The notes below the pieces were generated by a model, which saw nothing but the letters and a program-made list of their open reading frames with translations, had not been told where the DNA came from and did no database searches. Shown here in pieces: positions 33,701 through 47,190 of a stretch of DNA of 64,000 nucleotides. A program made the position numbers and the translations under genes. Positions within the stretch are counted from its first letter, which is position 1, and each line of letters opens with the position of its first letter. This DNA is from Membranipora membranacea (taxonomy: Eukaryota; Bryozoa; Gymnolaemata; Cheilostomatida; Membraniporidae), in assembly GCA_914767715.1 (NCBI GenBank), contig OU612070.1, forward strand, positions 29,128,025 to 29,192,024. Reading direction: 5' to 3'.

Positions 33701-36700
33701 CCTACCAGGAAAGGAGTAGGCTGCTGGCAGAGCAAGTTAGGACTCAGTTACACCATACAGATCAGAATAGATAATGTTTATTAACCTCATTTTCTAGTTC
33801 TTTTTTCTCGTGTTCATACAGAGACATTTTATGTCTGAGCATTCTGTTCTCCTTCTCGCAGGTCTGTAATCTGTGTGAGACTCTGTCTCTGTCGTTATTC
33901 AGATCGACTATTAGAGACTCTCTCTCTATAATCTCCTCAGATAATCGGGAGTTATCTCGTCTTAATCTCTCCTGGTCCTTATCTACTGTCATCAACAACT
34001 GTCTGAACGATTCCTCTACAATAACAGTTTAATTATTAATACATCAATATAACACAACAACTGTCTGAACGATTCCTCTACAATAACATAGCAACATAAC
34101 CTGCTGCAAGTCATTAGTCACAGTGACCGAGTCATGAGTAATTCCCACGTTGTTTGCTTTAGTTTTGTTTAGCTTTTATCAAACATTGCGCTGTGAAAAT
34201 GTTGGGCCAGTGGCAACTATGTCTTGCTCAAATGTGAGGACCAGTGGTTTCTGATTTTGAATATAAATTAAAGCGCTCTAGCTTAATAGGAAATTCTAAG
34301 TTGTATTTCCATTGCTTTGCCATGTTATGGATCGAGGGTTAACTCATCATTATTTGATAGCCTGTATTTTTGACATAATGCTCATGGATATCCCTATTGT
34401 AAGACGTTTGCCAATCATAGAAATGGACTGTAACACTATAAGGCGGGGGGGGGGGGGGGGGGGGGGTGATAGCCAACCAGCTAACACATGACCCATCCTG
34501 ATATAACGTATATGATTATCCCCATTAATTACAAAATTGTCAACAGTAGATTTGGGTCTTGGTACTGTTAACAGGATTAACGCACTATAATCCTATAATG
34601 ATGACCCTCAGTGTCTCCCTTGTATGTATGGATGTTTCTATATAGTGGCCAGCCTCAAAGATAGCTAACATTGTGCTTTTCTCTGATATTGATACAAGAC
34701 AATCAGCTCGTTTAGTGCTTCGGTGTTCTAACAGCTACTGCGCAATTGCCAGCCACACATACAAAACGGATACGCAAAAATATAACAGCAACGTATCACA
34801 CTAATGTGACAGAAGGACAATCAGGTCTATCATTCATAACACGATTTATTTATTCCATAACAATTCGAAAATTGATTTTCATCTTTAAAACTTGATACCC
34901 ACCAGAAGTGTTATTAAATGGACAAGTTACAAGTTAAATTTCTGAAACACCGAAGCCGATATTCAGCTATATTCAAGAGAGCCAGAAGTCTATCACTTAC
35001 AAGTGAAGAGTGATGATTTGACTGGAAAGAAGTCTGCTTTCTGAAATCTCCACTTTTAATAACAGTACAAAATACAAACACTACTTACGTTTTCTGTGCA
35101 CCGACTCCAGCTGTTTCTGTTTAACTTTAGCTAAGCCTTGTAGATAGTCTCTCATTGTGTGTAAATCAGAATCACTCTCACTCATAGCATCATACTGTAT
35201 AATGAATGGCACATCCAATAAAACATAGAACATTATATTCTGTATTCTATACACAAAAAGTGTAGTATAAAGATGAGCACTTAGGGTCATTATTATTTGT
35301 TCAGCCAGTCCTACGTTGTCTGCTTGTATTCCTTACTTCATCACATCTGATTGATTCAGCTTGTTTTACTCCCTGTTATATAATTGGCCAAATAAGGTTG
35401 TGCAATTTTTGAAAAAAGTTGTTGTTGACGGTTAAATTTGAGAGTGGGAGAGTTATCTCCTCATTGACACTGAGAAGATAACTCTCAACAATTCTGGGAT
35501 ATTGTAGACGAGGCGATACACAGTAAGCTGGAAGTTTAAGATTTGACATTCTTAGTCCGACACAGATATATCTATCATCTGTTGCCACAAATCATAAGTA
35601 ATAACTTTATACCTGACAATGACACACAATCAAATCTAAACAGCAGTTCATGAGATGAAATAAGATTAAAGGGACATATGTCTAAGGTTACAAAATACAG
35701 CACACTATAACATATACACGATTTTATCAGTGACACAGCAGTACGCAAACACTTCAAAACTTATACTAAAGGTAAGATTACACTGATGTTAACTCACAGC
35801 TATCTGAGGGAAGGGTGGTAAGCGGTATATATCACTGATTGGTACGGGGGCATGTGGTAACCTCTCAACGCTCGCCTTCTTCTTGGCTGGAGGTGCAGCA
35901 GGTACTAAGTCTATACCTTGTGAGGCGAGACGTCGCCGTCCCCGTACAAAGCCTTCGTCTACAAACTTAGGTTTATCATGTGCTCTGTGTACCTGTACTT
36001 CCTGGGCTGCCTCAGAAAATCTCATCACATGCTGGAAATAAAGGACAATAAGACTATAAGCAAGAGAGAAACACAAGCCTGTACCTGGTTTTAACATTTG
36101 AGTTAGATCTATGAGCGGTAAACTATATTGGCTGAGACGCACTCACCTTTGCTGGACATTTAAATTTTTTTGACCTTCACATCTTATCCAACTAAGTATA
36201 TTATACATAAGATGAATAGACTGATATTCTATTAAGTATATTTAACACAGTAAGCGAGATGATTTCATACATTGTAATTAACTCACCAGAGTCTCATCAT
36301 ACTCAGCAGCTTTAGGATTTACACAGACAATCATGCGAACTTTACCTTCTCCGTCAAAGTAATTCTTAAATAAATGTGTCACCTTAGAGTCTCTGTAGGG
36401 AACCATCTACAATATCATAATCTTACAATATAGAGCAACATGATGGGTCACAACAATAACAAAACTATCAGCATAATGCCATTCTATGTCTCATAGTTCA
36501 AGCAGTCAACTCAATTCTGCATGTGAAACAGGCATCATAATCATCCAGGACAGGACTAAAAACCTGGTAAACTAGATTGGGCACCACTGCCCCGTGAATT
36601 CTGCAAACAAGCCACTCAGTTACACTAACTACTCTCATCTAATAACAAATCTCTACATGTGGTAACATGTGTGTATATACTGATACCTTGTTTGACCCTT

Positions 36701-39700
36701 GTTTCTGATTATCTCTGAGTATATCTATACATTGTCTGAGGACCATCAGACTCTGATTAATCTGACCGGCCTCCTTCAGTCGATCTCCCGAGTTCTTAGT
36801 TCTGTTAGTTCTCTCACTACCGGCTAAATCTACCAGAGATAACTGGCTCACTATCGCTCTGTTCTTATCCTGTGAATAAAGTCCAACGTCATAATATATC
36901 GGAGACAGCGATAATAAGGATGCCAAATATCATCTGATTACAAAACAGAGTAGATTAGAACGGAATGTAGAAGATAACTGATAAATACCAGGTGGACACA
37001 AACAGGACAGACCTGAGAGGCGGTCTGGTTAGCAGGCGGAGGTATGAGGTATGACTTACAGTTAGTATATCTTTGCCTGAAGGATCGAGTGGAGCTTGTA
37101 CTAGTCTGATATTAAATACACTGTGACTTCTACTAGACTCAGCATTCAGTACTGTGTGTGCTACCTTTCGTCTCTTCTGGCCTGATATACACATAGATAA
37201 TAAACTCATTATATTACAGGTAAACATTGTACACATCATCGGATATAAGTTCATCACAACAGCTGAGAGCAAGAGCTAAACCTAACTTTCCATGTATAGT
37301 TTATTGTCTTATAGTCCAATGATAGAGTGTTCAGAGAACATGACATCAGATGCTTAGCTGAGCTTATCAAACAGAAGGCTCTGAAATACTGTATTACCGT
37401 ATTAGATTTCAAGGTTAGCGCAGAATATTAACCATACTAGTTTAGGAGATTATAAGCATACAGACCTTTAACTGAACCCCAAACCCCCTAGTGTACAGAC
37501 CTTTAACTAAACCCCAAACCCCCTAGTGTACAGACCTTTAACTAAAATGTCGAAAGCTTGCTCGGTAGATTTAACCTCCATCTCTGTGACATTGTGTACA
37601 AACATAACTCTTGACATGTCCTCTCTACAATAATATCTCATCTGGTCAGCGGGTCACATGGTTCATATAATGGTGGTGTGAGTAACAAAGGGTCAGATAG
37701 TCATCACATAATGACATGCGAGGCAAGTTGATAAACATTTGAGGTTTGAGGAGGTTTATTGAATAAGTTACCTGAGTATTTTACTTTGAGGAGGTTTATT
37801 TCCAGTGATCGGATCGTACGGTAATTCCTCTAGTAGATCATATATATAATTATTATATATCTCCACAAAGGAGACAAAGACTGCGTAGTTACTATCCTCA
37901 TCTATATCCAGTACTTTAGATGGATCTCGCTGTCTATCACTGTAATCTACTGAAGCTCCGCCTCCTCCTCCTCCGATGTTACATCTGCTGTATAAATATC
38001 GGTTATATTACAACACACCTCCAGCTAATACTAGTGTCCAGTACTTCACATGGTTAGGGTTTTTTATAAAACAGCAGTGTATGCACAGAACTGGTGCCGG
38101 TAACTTTATGACCATGTTCATCATCTCAGGAGTGACACAAAAAGATGAAAACGGATAAAAAGAAACTAAAAGATGTGAAGAATCTTAGTATAAAACAAGG
38201 AACAGATATATGTCAGCCTCTGTAATATCCACACCTCCTAGCCTGTCCAGGTTACACCGCACCAAGGTAACAATCATACACCAGATATACAGTAAATAAG
38301 GGATTGACTGACACCATCACCTGGACTTACTTTGTTTTTGATTTTCCAGGTAAGATTTCTCTCTGCTGTCTCTCTATCATGGCATCAGCCTCTGATTGGA
38401 CATCAAACCCGTTAGCTTTATCCGGCATGAATACCTGAAGATGGAACAGAAAAACAAGTCCTCTCTCTGATGAATTAGCAACAACTAACCACATCACAGC
38501 CGTTAGTGGGTAGATATAATTTAAAATTAATATTATACTGGTAGTATTTTAATGATTACGAGGAATGACTTTTATAAATTTTATTTCAATACGTCTAGCC
38601 AGCGTCTTGAGTTCCGTTGAGTGTCTACTGACCTACTATTCTCGTTTGAATTATGTGCGCCAAAGGTAAGAAGTAATTCAGGCATTTTTTCAACAAGACT
38701 CATAGATTAGGCATCAAAAAAACTTACAACTCTGAAATGTTTGAATGGAGGAAGCCGAAGCTACACATACTCACATATTTTCTAGCCTGTACATCTTCTA
38801 TACTATTGAAGACCATATCTAGACATCGAGGTAATATACCCTGATCATCTCCTGTACCTGTCATTGTGTATGTCTTACCTGATGATGTTATACCATATGT
38901 GAATAATAAACCTGTCAACAATAACAACAAGTAATACACATACTCTGTATACACATACTCTGTATACACATACTCTGTATACACATACTCTGTATACACA
39001 TACTCTGTGATACATACTCTGTATACACATACTCTGTATACACATACTCTGTATACACATACTCTGTATACACATACTCTGTATACACATACTCTGTATA
39101 CACATACTCTGTATACACATACTCTGTATACACATACTCTGTATACACATACTCTGTATACACATACTCTGTAATACATACTCTGATACACATACTCTGT
39201 ATACACATACTCTGTATACACATACTCTGTATACACATACTCTGTATACACATACTCTGTATACACATACTCTGTATACACATACTCTGATACACATATT
39301 ATATAAGCGAATCAATGCAAACACAGGGCCACCATCACCATGTGCAGTTCAAACACTACTGGGCTCTGTTATTTCCTCAGGTGTGCTCAAACCTGTGATC
39401 AAAGATAGATATGCTCATAAAGCACCATATATTTACATACTATCTATCAGCGGACGGAGGCAATGACTGGCGGCGGTTTAACCGCGACATCAACTCCACT
39501 GTAAGTATTACAATACAGAGTCTGAGGTAAAGCAGAGACCGTAAGCTATAAGAGACATTAACTGCCTGCGTAGTGTAATTCTGGGATTGTCAGACTTACC
39601 ATTCTTTCCTCTGACGAGATCATCAACTAGAGGAGCTCCGACACAATCAAACAGGTGCTTCTGTGAGGTGGTCTCTCCGAATACTCTACTGAAGGTGTAC

Positions 39701-41652
39701 TTCATCTGTAAGTATGTAGTAAGTAAGTATAACATATACATAACATAATGGTCAACAATTACTTTGCCACCCATAAGTTGGGATATGGGCAGTTATATCA
39801 CCCCTTGATTTAAAGCTATCAATATTGGAGAAATAGGATTTACGACTTGGAGGCCTATTTAAGTAGCCATTAGTATGTACGGAATAATTCTATAAGGTTT
39901 AGTGCAATGAGAAAAACAAAACAGCACTATAACTGTGAGTGTATAATAGACTGCTGGATGAGTGGTACAGATAAGAGTACATCGTAATTAAGGGAGTTTG
40001 TAGATGAGCTCATGATTATATTATATGAGACATAGATGGATATGATGGTGTGAGAGTTAGAAGGTGATGGACTATGAAGCCCTGGAAAGATCAGTGTCAC
40101 ACTAAGGGAGGGGGGGGGGGTTATATGCATGTGTTGTCTTCACTATGATATGGACCAATCAGCCCAAACTGTTATATGGTAAGGGTGGCCATTAATCATT
40201 TTGTTGCAACAAAGTAACAATCTCAGTATATCTACCAAATGTTATCGACACAGTCTATGTCAATTTGCTATATGATTTAATATACACACACAAGTATGAG
40301 CACTTCCTGAAGAATGACAGAAGATAAAACACAAAATAAACAAAGTAAAACAAAATAAAAATTACCATCGATGAGTAATCTGATAGTTTTCTACCAGTTC
40401 TTATCTTTAATTAAGAGATACAATCATGAGATAGAATAGTACATAGAGCTGATTCGGTGTAAATAGTGCAAGTAGTAGCCAGTTAGTGTAAGTTAGTATT
40501 CATTACTCCTGTTATTTGTGTTAGCTGATCAAAAATGGTCATTAATTTATAATATATTTGTGCAGATCTGAGCCAGGTATAAGAGATACCAGTAATGATT
40601 ACAGTAATGATTATTGGTTATCACTCAGGGATCCAGTCAGTGTCAAAAGGATTGAGCTTGCCAATAAGTTGAATTTCAATTAGAAATATGACAGACAGGT
40701 GAATCTAGGTAATAAGTGGTTAAGAGACAGAGGATTATGGAAAGCACACATCAGTAATAAGGAAATCAAAGGAAGTTAGCTGGCAAAGTGCCAAGTACTC
40801 ATACAAACCTCTGATTGTACTTTCTGCTAAAAAGAAACAAAGATACTCAATAAGCCGAGAACAATCGGTCTACATGATCAACGAGTTCATTGCTCACAGG
40901 ATGGAGGTAAGAACGACCTGCATATAGTGATGAGGATTGTTGTAGTTTATTTAGTTTAATTCAGTGGTCCCTATAATAACCTTAGATTGTAGGCATTACG
41001 CACTCACCTGGTCTGTGGAGGCCACCTGGACATGCTGATCATCCAACATCTTCACACATTTCTCTTCCACATCTAGAGGTCTGATACGACAATATACCTG
41101 AACAAGAAAAAATAAATAATACATCAGCAGAATGATACTATGATGTACATATAAATGTTCATCATTCAGTTTACAGGAAGGTTCATTATATAGTTGAAGC
41201 TAAACACATAGCACAGCTGCTAGAGAGTACACTACAGGCATATGAGTAATATAGAGTTACCTCGACAGGGTCAAGATCTGTAGTACTACTAGCACTGTCT
41301 GTTCTCTGAGGCTCTCTATTACGAGACGGTGTCCTCCCAGGAGTTCTGACATTTCTTCGTCTAGAAGAAACAAAATAATTACATGAGTATGTAGTCATAG
41401 ATAGATGGATTTGGTTCGTTTCCTGACTCATTTATTTACATAAAAAAAATAACATTGAGTTGATCAAGGCAGCATTCTCATAATCAGAAGCCTTTTCAGA
41501 TTAAATAAACCCATCATGAAAGCTCTACCTGCACAGCAATGAAGTGACCTCAAGAATAATTAAACACATTTGAATTCTACTATCATCATCATCATTGCTA
41601 AACAACCACCATCAATTCCTTGGTCTGAATGTAATACTCACTGTGGCTTCAT
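30701..41652 (-). CDS. KIF23: Kinesin-like protein KIF23 (MKLP1, centralspindlin motor)
   Basis: A plus-end kinesin-6 that, with RACGAP1, forms centralspindlin at the cytokinetic midzone. Twenty exons chain in phase to 925 residues (human 960): 41652-41642, 41360-41261, 41097-41008, 39705-39600, 38911-38775, 38434-38331, 37987-37772, 37624-37536, 37181-37060, 36869-36687, 36406-36287, 36031-35798, 35194-35089, 34015-33786, 33511-33437, 33264-33070, 32821-32618, 32351-32127, 31769-31684 and 30845-30701. Seen: P-loop GITSSGKT (residues 109-116), kinesin-6 insert in exons 6-7, switch [10 protein letters not shown], switch II DLAGSE, coiled coil in exons 13-16, and the C-terminal RRSRSAG motif of the NLS/Aurora region. 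The 11-nt first exon (MKP) is the least certain. Exon 7 has a NAGNAG acceptor (37988/37985). Repeats derived from splice junctions occur at exons 8 and 14. Confidence 0.97.
33996..34090 (-). repeat. Duplicated KIF23 exon 14 acceptor
   Basis: The exon 14 start and its 3' splice site (ATTGTAG|AGGAATCGTTCAG) recur 62 bp further upstream in intron 13, with about 32 identical bases. The real acceptor is the exon-proximal copy, at 34016/34015. Confidence 0.9.
34445..34466 (+). repeat. Run of 22 consecutive G
   Basis: An uninterrupted poly-G on the plus strand (poly-C in KIF23 pre-mRNA) in intron 13. It has strong potential for G-quadruplex structure on the non-transcript strand. The exact length may suffer from sequencing error. 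Confidence 0.9.
37461..37549 (-). repeat. 35-bp repeat built from the KIF23 exon 8 donor
   Basis: Three copies (starts 37461, 37496 and 37531 on the plus strand). In transcript sense each contains the exon 8 tail and donor, AGTTAAAG|GTCTGTAC. The real donor is the first copy (exon end 37536). Reading through gives a stop inside the first intronic unit. Confidence 0.92.
38931..39300. repeat. 15-bp tandem repeat in KIF23 intron 4
   Basis: About 24 copies of ACACATACTCTGTAT, with two short irregular units. In transcript sense each copy contains TATACAG|AG, a minimal acceptor-like motif, and the array ends about 20 bp before the real exon 5 acceptor. The long open frames across it are artefacts of a unit that is a multiple of three. 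Confidence 0.95.
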
Positions 41653-43902
41653 TGCTGTTTTGTCTTAAATGTTGCTCATAGAATGGTAATTGAAGTCAGC
41701 AATAGAGTCGGTTCATTTAAATTCTACTATTCTAAGTCATAATAATTGTTTAACTTTACAAACTAAAAACTTTCAACTCAATGCCAATATTATAACAGGA
41801 ATTATTAATCCAGTTTATGCTTCATTCAATGATGGCGCTCAAGATCAATCAGCCAATCAGTGCTCATCACAGACAACTTTATACACACCTGAGAATATTT
41901 CTTTTGCTGTCTATTTTGGGAAAACCAAAAACTTCTCTTGTTTACTTCCCTTTAAACAGAATTTTGACAATAAACATATTCTTGTTTCTCATCCAAAGGT
42001 CAATTATATATTTCAAAAAATTGAATTTTGATAACTCCAGAATGAATATTAATCTAATATATATAAGAACTACGTATTAATAGATCAGGTTTTCGTTGCA
42101 TTCCAGTTAGGGTGAAGTTCACATCATTTTTATTTCTGTTTCCAAACATGGCTGACAGGTAAACAAACACAGAACACTCAAGGAAATGGAGAGGTGTGTT
42201 TTTTTGACAATTACAAAATAAAGTACACCTATGCTGTAGTATGTTGGATAGGCCCTGGGGGCCGATGTCAGGGAGACATGCCCCAATGCACCTATGAGAG
42301 TTGTGTAACAAAAGGCCTTTTGTTTGGTGAACAAAGGAGTACAATGGCAGGCAAAGTGTGCTTGTCTGAATGCATGTTGGATTCATGTGATTGCATGCTG
42401 GGGCGCGTGTATCCTAGGCTCAGCTCTCTACTTTTGCTACACTCATTTGTGGGTATACACAATCCACCCGCTGCTACGATATGTAGGAACCACTGGTAAA
42501 GGGTATTTCACAACTGTACTTTATTTTGTAATGTACTTTGGGTATTGGGCTCATCTTTGGGTTGTCTGGTGCATATGAAATTCCTTTTTGCAAAATATTT
42601 TTTTGTTCAAACATTTATGTGGTGTCAAATGTATCACTAACCATGACTAACTAGTGGCATTTAGTGGAATATCATTCCATGGCTACAAATTGTCACAGCA
42701 GCCATGGACTAAGTTCATTACTCACAGTCACAAGTACCACAAACAGCTTCATATGTACATAAAACAGAACTAGATCCAATGAAACTTTGAACTTCAGTGA
42801 AACTTTGCTAAAACCATTTACAACTTTGTTACTGTGGGCACAGCCCCCTGCTGACTTACACACTTACTTTGTGTTTCTATGCTGTTCTCAGCAACTAGTC
42901 TGCCAAAGAATGTCTTCAGATCTCACTATAGACTAGGTACAGATTTTCATGGCAACCTAAGCCTACCACTGGAGGTCCTGCAAGAAAAGAGAGCCACACT
43001 GGGTCGTGCCGATGCCGTTTTGGTGTAATTGTGTCACTTCTGGTACGAGATACTGCTGTAGATCGACCTCATCTCAGCACCACCATTTTCTTGCTAAGAT
43101 AAGGCTACTGTAGATGTGTTCCAGCTGCCCAACATTAGTAGGGTGACCTGAGAATATGCTACAACCACACGTTATTTGCTAAAGATGAAGATCTTGGTCC
43201 TATCTCGAGATATTCATTTTATCAAATTCTTTGTCTAAAACAAGGAAGCAGTCCTCAACCTCCTTTTCTTGGTCCATGTTTGATATCTCTGAAACTTGAG
43301 CTCGGTGAAAGGTCCTATAGCTATCATGGAAAAGAATGCTCTGATGGTCGGTGGGTGCGACGAGATTTTTTGGGCGCAGATTTAAAGTAACTGTGGCTTT
43401 GTTTAGAACTAGCCTTCCCAGTTGGGCCCTGACTGGCTGTTATTTCTATGGTATGCATGTCGCTTAGGATGATGATTTTTAAGGTGTAGTCTGTCGGGTT
43501 TGACATAATTTGGTGACGCTTTTAAGTTTTCACTGCACTTCTCTTTTTAGTTATGTGTATCTGAGTTCTAGTTTTTGGCCTTTAGTTAAACTGCTTCTCT
43601 GTGTAAGTGTTCAATTCCTTTCCTCAAGGGCTTTTCATTCAAATAATTGGTCCTGTGTCCATCAGCCATTGTTAAACCTCCTTTAATAACTATGGCTATA
43701 AATAAGACGAAATAATAACATTGTGACCCTGTGACCCTGTGACCCTGTGACCCTGTGACCCTGTGCTCACAGGTTAATACAGTGTCAGTTTAATACTGAT
43801 AATAAAATTGAGCCTATAAATAAATAAGAGAGTCACTTTGAGTCTGGTAATAACATAACATGAGATATACCCATAGAAAAAACAATATTTTTTATTTAGC
43901 CT
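41653..43902. other. Divergent gap between KIF23 and vasohibin
   Basis: This 2.25-kb stretch should hold both promoters. No coding exon is supported; the open frames around 42.1-42.6 kb show no recognisable features. A five-copy 9-bp repeat (TGACCCTGT) occurs at about 43721-43766. Confidence 0.5.
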
Positions 43903-46665
43903 ATGTGTATATCTTATGATGACGCTGCGAGGTGTAATCGCACTAATCAAATACTAATCCATATCCTCACTTCATATTTGAAGCGAAAGCAGACAGTGGA
44001 TAAAAAAATGAAGAAAATAAAAGTGAGCACAACTCTGAAGCCATCGCCTACAGCGGGAAGTGACTCACACGATGAAAGTGCTGGTGATGATGTGTTATTC
44101 TGGATAAATCGATCTGGATTTCCTATCAGTGATAATGTTTGGGATCGAATGTTTGATCACGCAGCCAAAATACATCCCGCTGGTGGCTCTGTGGTCAGGG
44201 AGATAAAAAACAACAAAAATCATCCACCGGTTAGTCTGTATACTTACACTTAAGTCGAACAAACAAATGGCAGGATATGTGAGTGAAATTTAGCAGATAT
44301 ACTAGAACATGATGGTCGATGGAAAACCAAAATAAGGATCAGAGCCATGTTGCTGTAAGAGCTGTCTGCATTCAATCATCTCTTGTGTGCCAATAACTCC
44401 TTGTAATCTGTTAACATGTGTCTTAGTTGCGTGATGTATATTCAGGTAACGATCCCCAAACCTCCATCAGTGAACACCACGAGCCTGACAGGAGATAAGA
44501 GAGTAGAAGCTGTGCAGCAGTATATGTGTGACTTACAGTATAATCATACAGGCACTCAGTTCTTTGATATTAAGAAATATCGACCAATGAGCAGGTGAGA
44601 GACAAAAAACTCAACTCTGAAAATGAAATACTAATCAGAGATTGTAACAACAGGCTATATTATAATTTGGAGTTGCCCCCTTCATGCAGCAGGTAAAGTT
44701 GCGGCTCACCAGTAGAGTGGGAATAACCGCAACTCGGGCAAATTAGATCTAAAGAAATCGACCGTCGAAATGATACCCAATCTGAAATTATACTCATCAG
44801 ATTGCTTCAGAATACTGAGGCTCGATTTGGTGGAGCTCAGGGCTATCCATACTTAGAATGCATACTTGTGTGTTTATCTTACTCAGAATGCATACTTGTG
44901 TGTTTATCTTACCTGTGTGTAATATTACCAGTGTGTAATATTACCTGTGTGTAATATAACCAGTGTGTAATATTACCTGTGTGTTTATCTTACGAGTGTG
45001 TACAAATTTTAGTCAAACAGAATCAGCTAAGGAGATGATAAAAGAATCTTTACCTATAAAATGTCTGGAGGCTGTTATACTAGGACTATATCTAACTAAT
45101 GGAGTAGCTGGATTAGAGCGATATCCTCTCAGCTTTAGATCTGTATTCGGCAGTAACGTACATAGGCATGTAGTGTTAGTAGTCTGCTGGAACGGTATAT
45201 TCGGAGCTCTTGGTATGAGCAGGAGAGATGATCTCATGTATAAAGCTCTACAATTCTCTGTGAGTATATATTACAGTATCTGTATGTGAGAATCATAGCT
45301 GGTATAAACAATTGCGCATTAATTGTTGAACATGAATGAAATTTTTGTTTTGTTTTTGGCATCTGAAATTTTTGTAATGGCATCATGTAATGGCACCAGA
45401 CATGAAGACAACAATCTTTCCCTTTCTTTTCTATACTTGTGATTGAAGGCGGGAAAGTACATTTACTTGTTCCTCAGTGTCGTTAGGCTGGAGATATGAT
45501 CCTTTATAATAATATCACAGGCTACATTTCTCTCTGATTTCAGTGTCTATCTGATCTGGTAATTGACTTTATTGAGTCATACAATCAGTTTAATCACAAA
45601 GTGAATAAAGTTAAGATAGGATACCCGGTGTCACATGATCCACACAGTCATGAGTCTATTCATTGGAAAGGTATTATATAAATCTTCACATTAATACATA
45701 TATGTACAAGTCTATCCGTCTGTCTGGCCAGATTTTAATACATACATGTACAAGTCTATCCGTCTGCCTGGCCTGATTTTCTAGCCCTACACATTATATA
45801 AAAAAAGTTTCCAAGACCAAAATTCCATGACTCGTCGAAGCTTTTGTTATGTGTAATTCAGCGATTCCCAATGTACCTCCTGACTCGCCTGAATGAGGTA
45901 GATTACTTGTTTGGGATTTCCTGTCTATAATCATCTACCTACCTTTCAAAGGATTGGCCATAAACCCAAGTAAGATGACTAAAGCAGAATTGAAGTTATC
46001 CGTGGAGAAGCATGCTAAAGATATAAGAGCCTGGATACGACAAGCTCCTCTAGGAGCTACCTACGCACCACGTTCTCAGACTAGCAGCTATCCGACACCT
46101 ACATTCTCTCAGACTACACCAAACAAGCACAAAGCTGGACCCGCTACTTTTGATACACAGTAAGTACATTTACAAATGAACTTCCTAGTAGGCTAAGAGT
46201 TTTTAGGTTGGTCCCCCGCTGTGTGAAGATCACTATAACCTGATCATATCCAGGAGTTGCCTGTACTTGTTTAGAGAGGACACAACTTGCTTACAATACT
46301 CTATTTCAATAAGCATGTGTAGCCAAGGATGGTGGAGTATCACATATAACAAGTTTGTTACCTTTGCGGTATCGGATTGATAATTTAAAATTCAGATATC
46401 AAGGCAAGGGGCCTTGATAAACAGCTCTTTTAGCATTCACAGAGGGAACAAACTCATTCATGTATCACTCGAGTGTTATGCTTAGAGTCACAACTAAGAA
46501 TATAAAAATACTAAATCGGTACTGTGTATATCATAAATTTGATTTCAGTCAACCATTATTTGTTGCAGCGGGACAGATACTACCCTCGATCGAGCATCTA
46601 CTAGTATGTCTACCAGGGCCACGCCTCGATCTACCACTAAACCTAATTATGAGATGAGAATATGA
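43903..46665 (+). CDS. VASH1: Vasohibin, tubulin tyrosine carboxypeptidase
   Basis: Removes the C-terminal tyrosine of alpha-tubulin, normally as a complex with SVBP. Six exons chain in phase: 43903-44229, 44446-44594, 45013-45259, 45544-45670, 45952-46159 and 46569-46665. This gives 384 residues from the ATG at 43903, or 349 from the ATG at 44008 (an in-frame TAG lies just before 43903). The transglutaminase-like triad is complete: Cys176 in LPIKCLEAV, His211 in HRHVV and Ser228 in LGMSRRDD. The spacings (35 and 17) are identical to human VASH1 as I recall it. FWINRSGFP and YNHTGTQFFDIKK are further family blocks. The C-terminus NYEMRI resembles the vertebrate end. The symbol is by family; a VASH1 versus VASH2 distinction is not meaningful outside vertebrates. 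An AATAAA follows at 46795. Confidence 0.95.
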
Positions 46666-47190
46666 CACATATCTGCTACAGGTCTCACTGAGAGGTTTAC
46701 CTGCTTTCTGTCTGTCTCACCTAATCGCTGAAGCAACAGTCAACATACCGTACAACAACAAGGTTCTCATTAATTTTCCTGATCATTTTGCTGCAATAAA
46801 AATGATCATGGTATTTAGAACACTGGTATTAAAACTTGACCCCCGTATTTTATGTTCATACAGTGTGTATATTAGTGAATTTACTAAACAGTTTTATTAG
46901 ACCTTTACCACTTTGTGTGTATCAGATACTAGATTTATTTTACCCCTAAAGCAGCTGAAGTATCTTGTTAGATCTGACATGACACACTTTTTTTTATCAT
47001 ATTATTAGTATCAGCTACAATAATGGAGTTTCCCATTTTGTCATAACTTTACGCACCCTATTATTAATTTTATGAACGCAAGATTATTAAACACCATGTA
47101 ACCTGCCTGCACAATAACTTCTTACCACACAAGTAACACTATAAAATAAACTCAAAACTCACCTTTGGTGTTGCTGCCGCTCTAACAGCT
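46666..47190. other. Gap between vasohibin and the transmembrane adaptor-like gene
   Basis: 525 bp that must hold the vasohibin 3' UTR (AATAAA at 46795-46800) and the promoter of the next gene. Nothing else is seen. Confidence 0.5.

Noticed and set aside
38724-39324. Open frames coding repeated short peptides
   Set aside because: They are products of the 15-bp repeat in KIF23 intron 4. Only the part from 38775 to 38911 is real exon.
42054-42578. Overlapping open frames on both strands between KIF23 and vasohibin
   Set aside because: No motif, no matching splice sites, and each frame is short and overlaps others.
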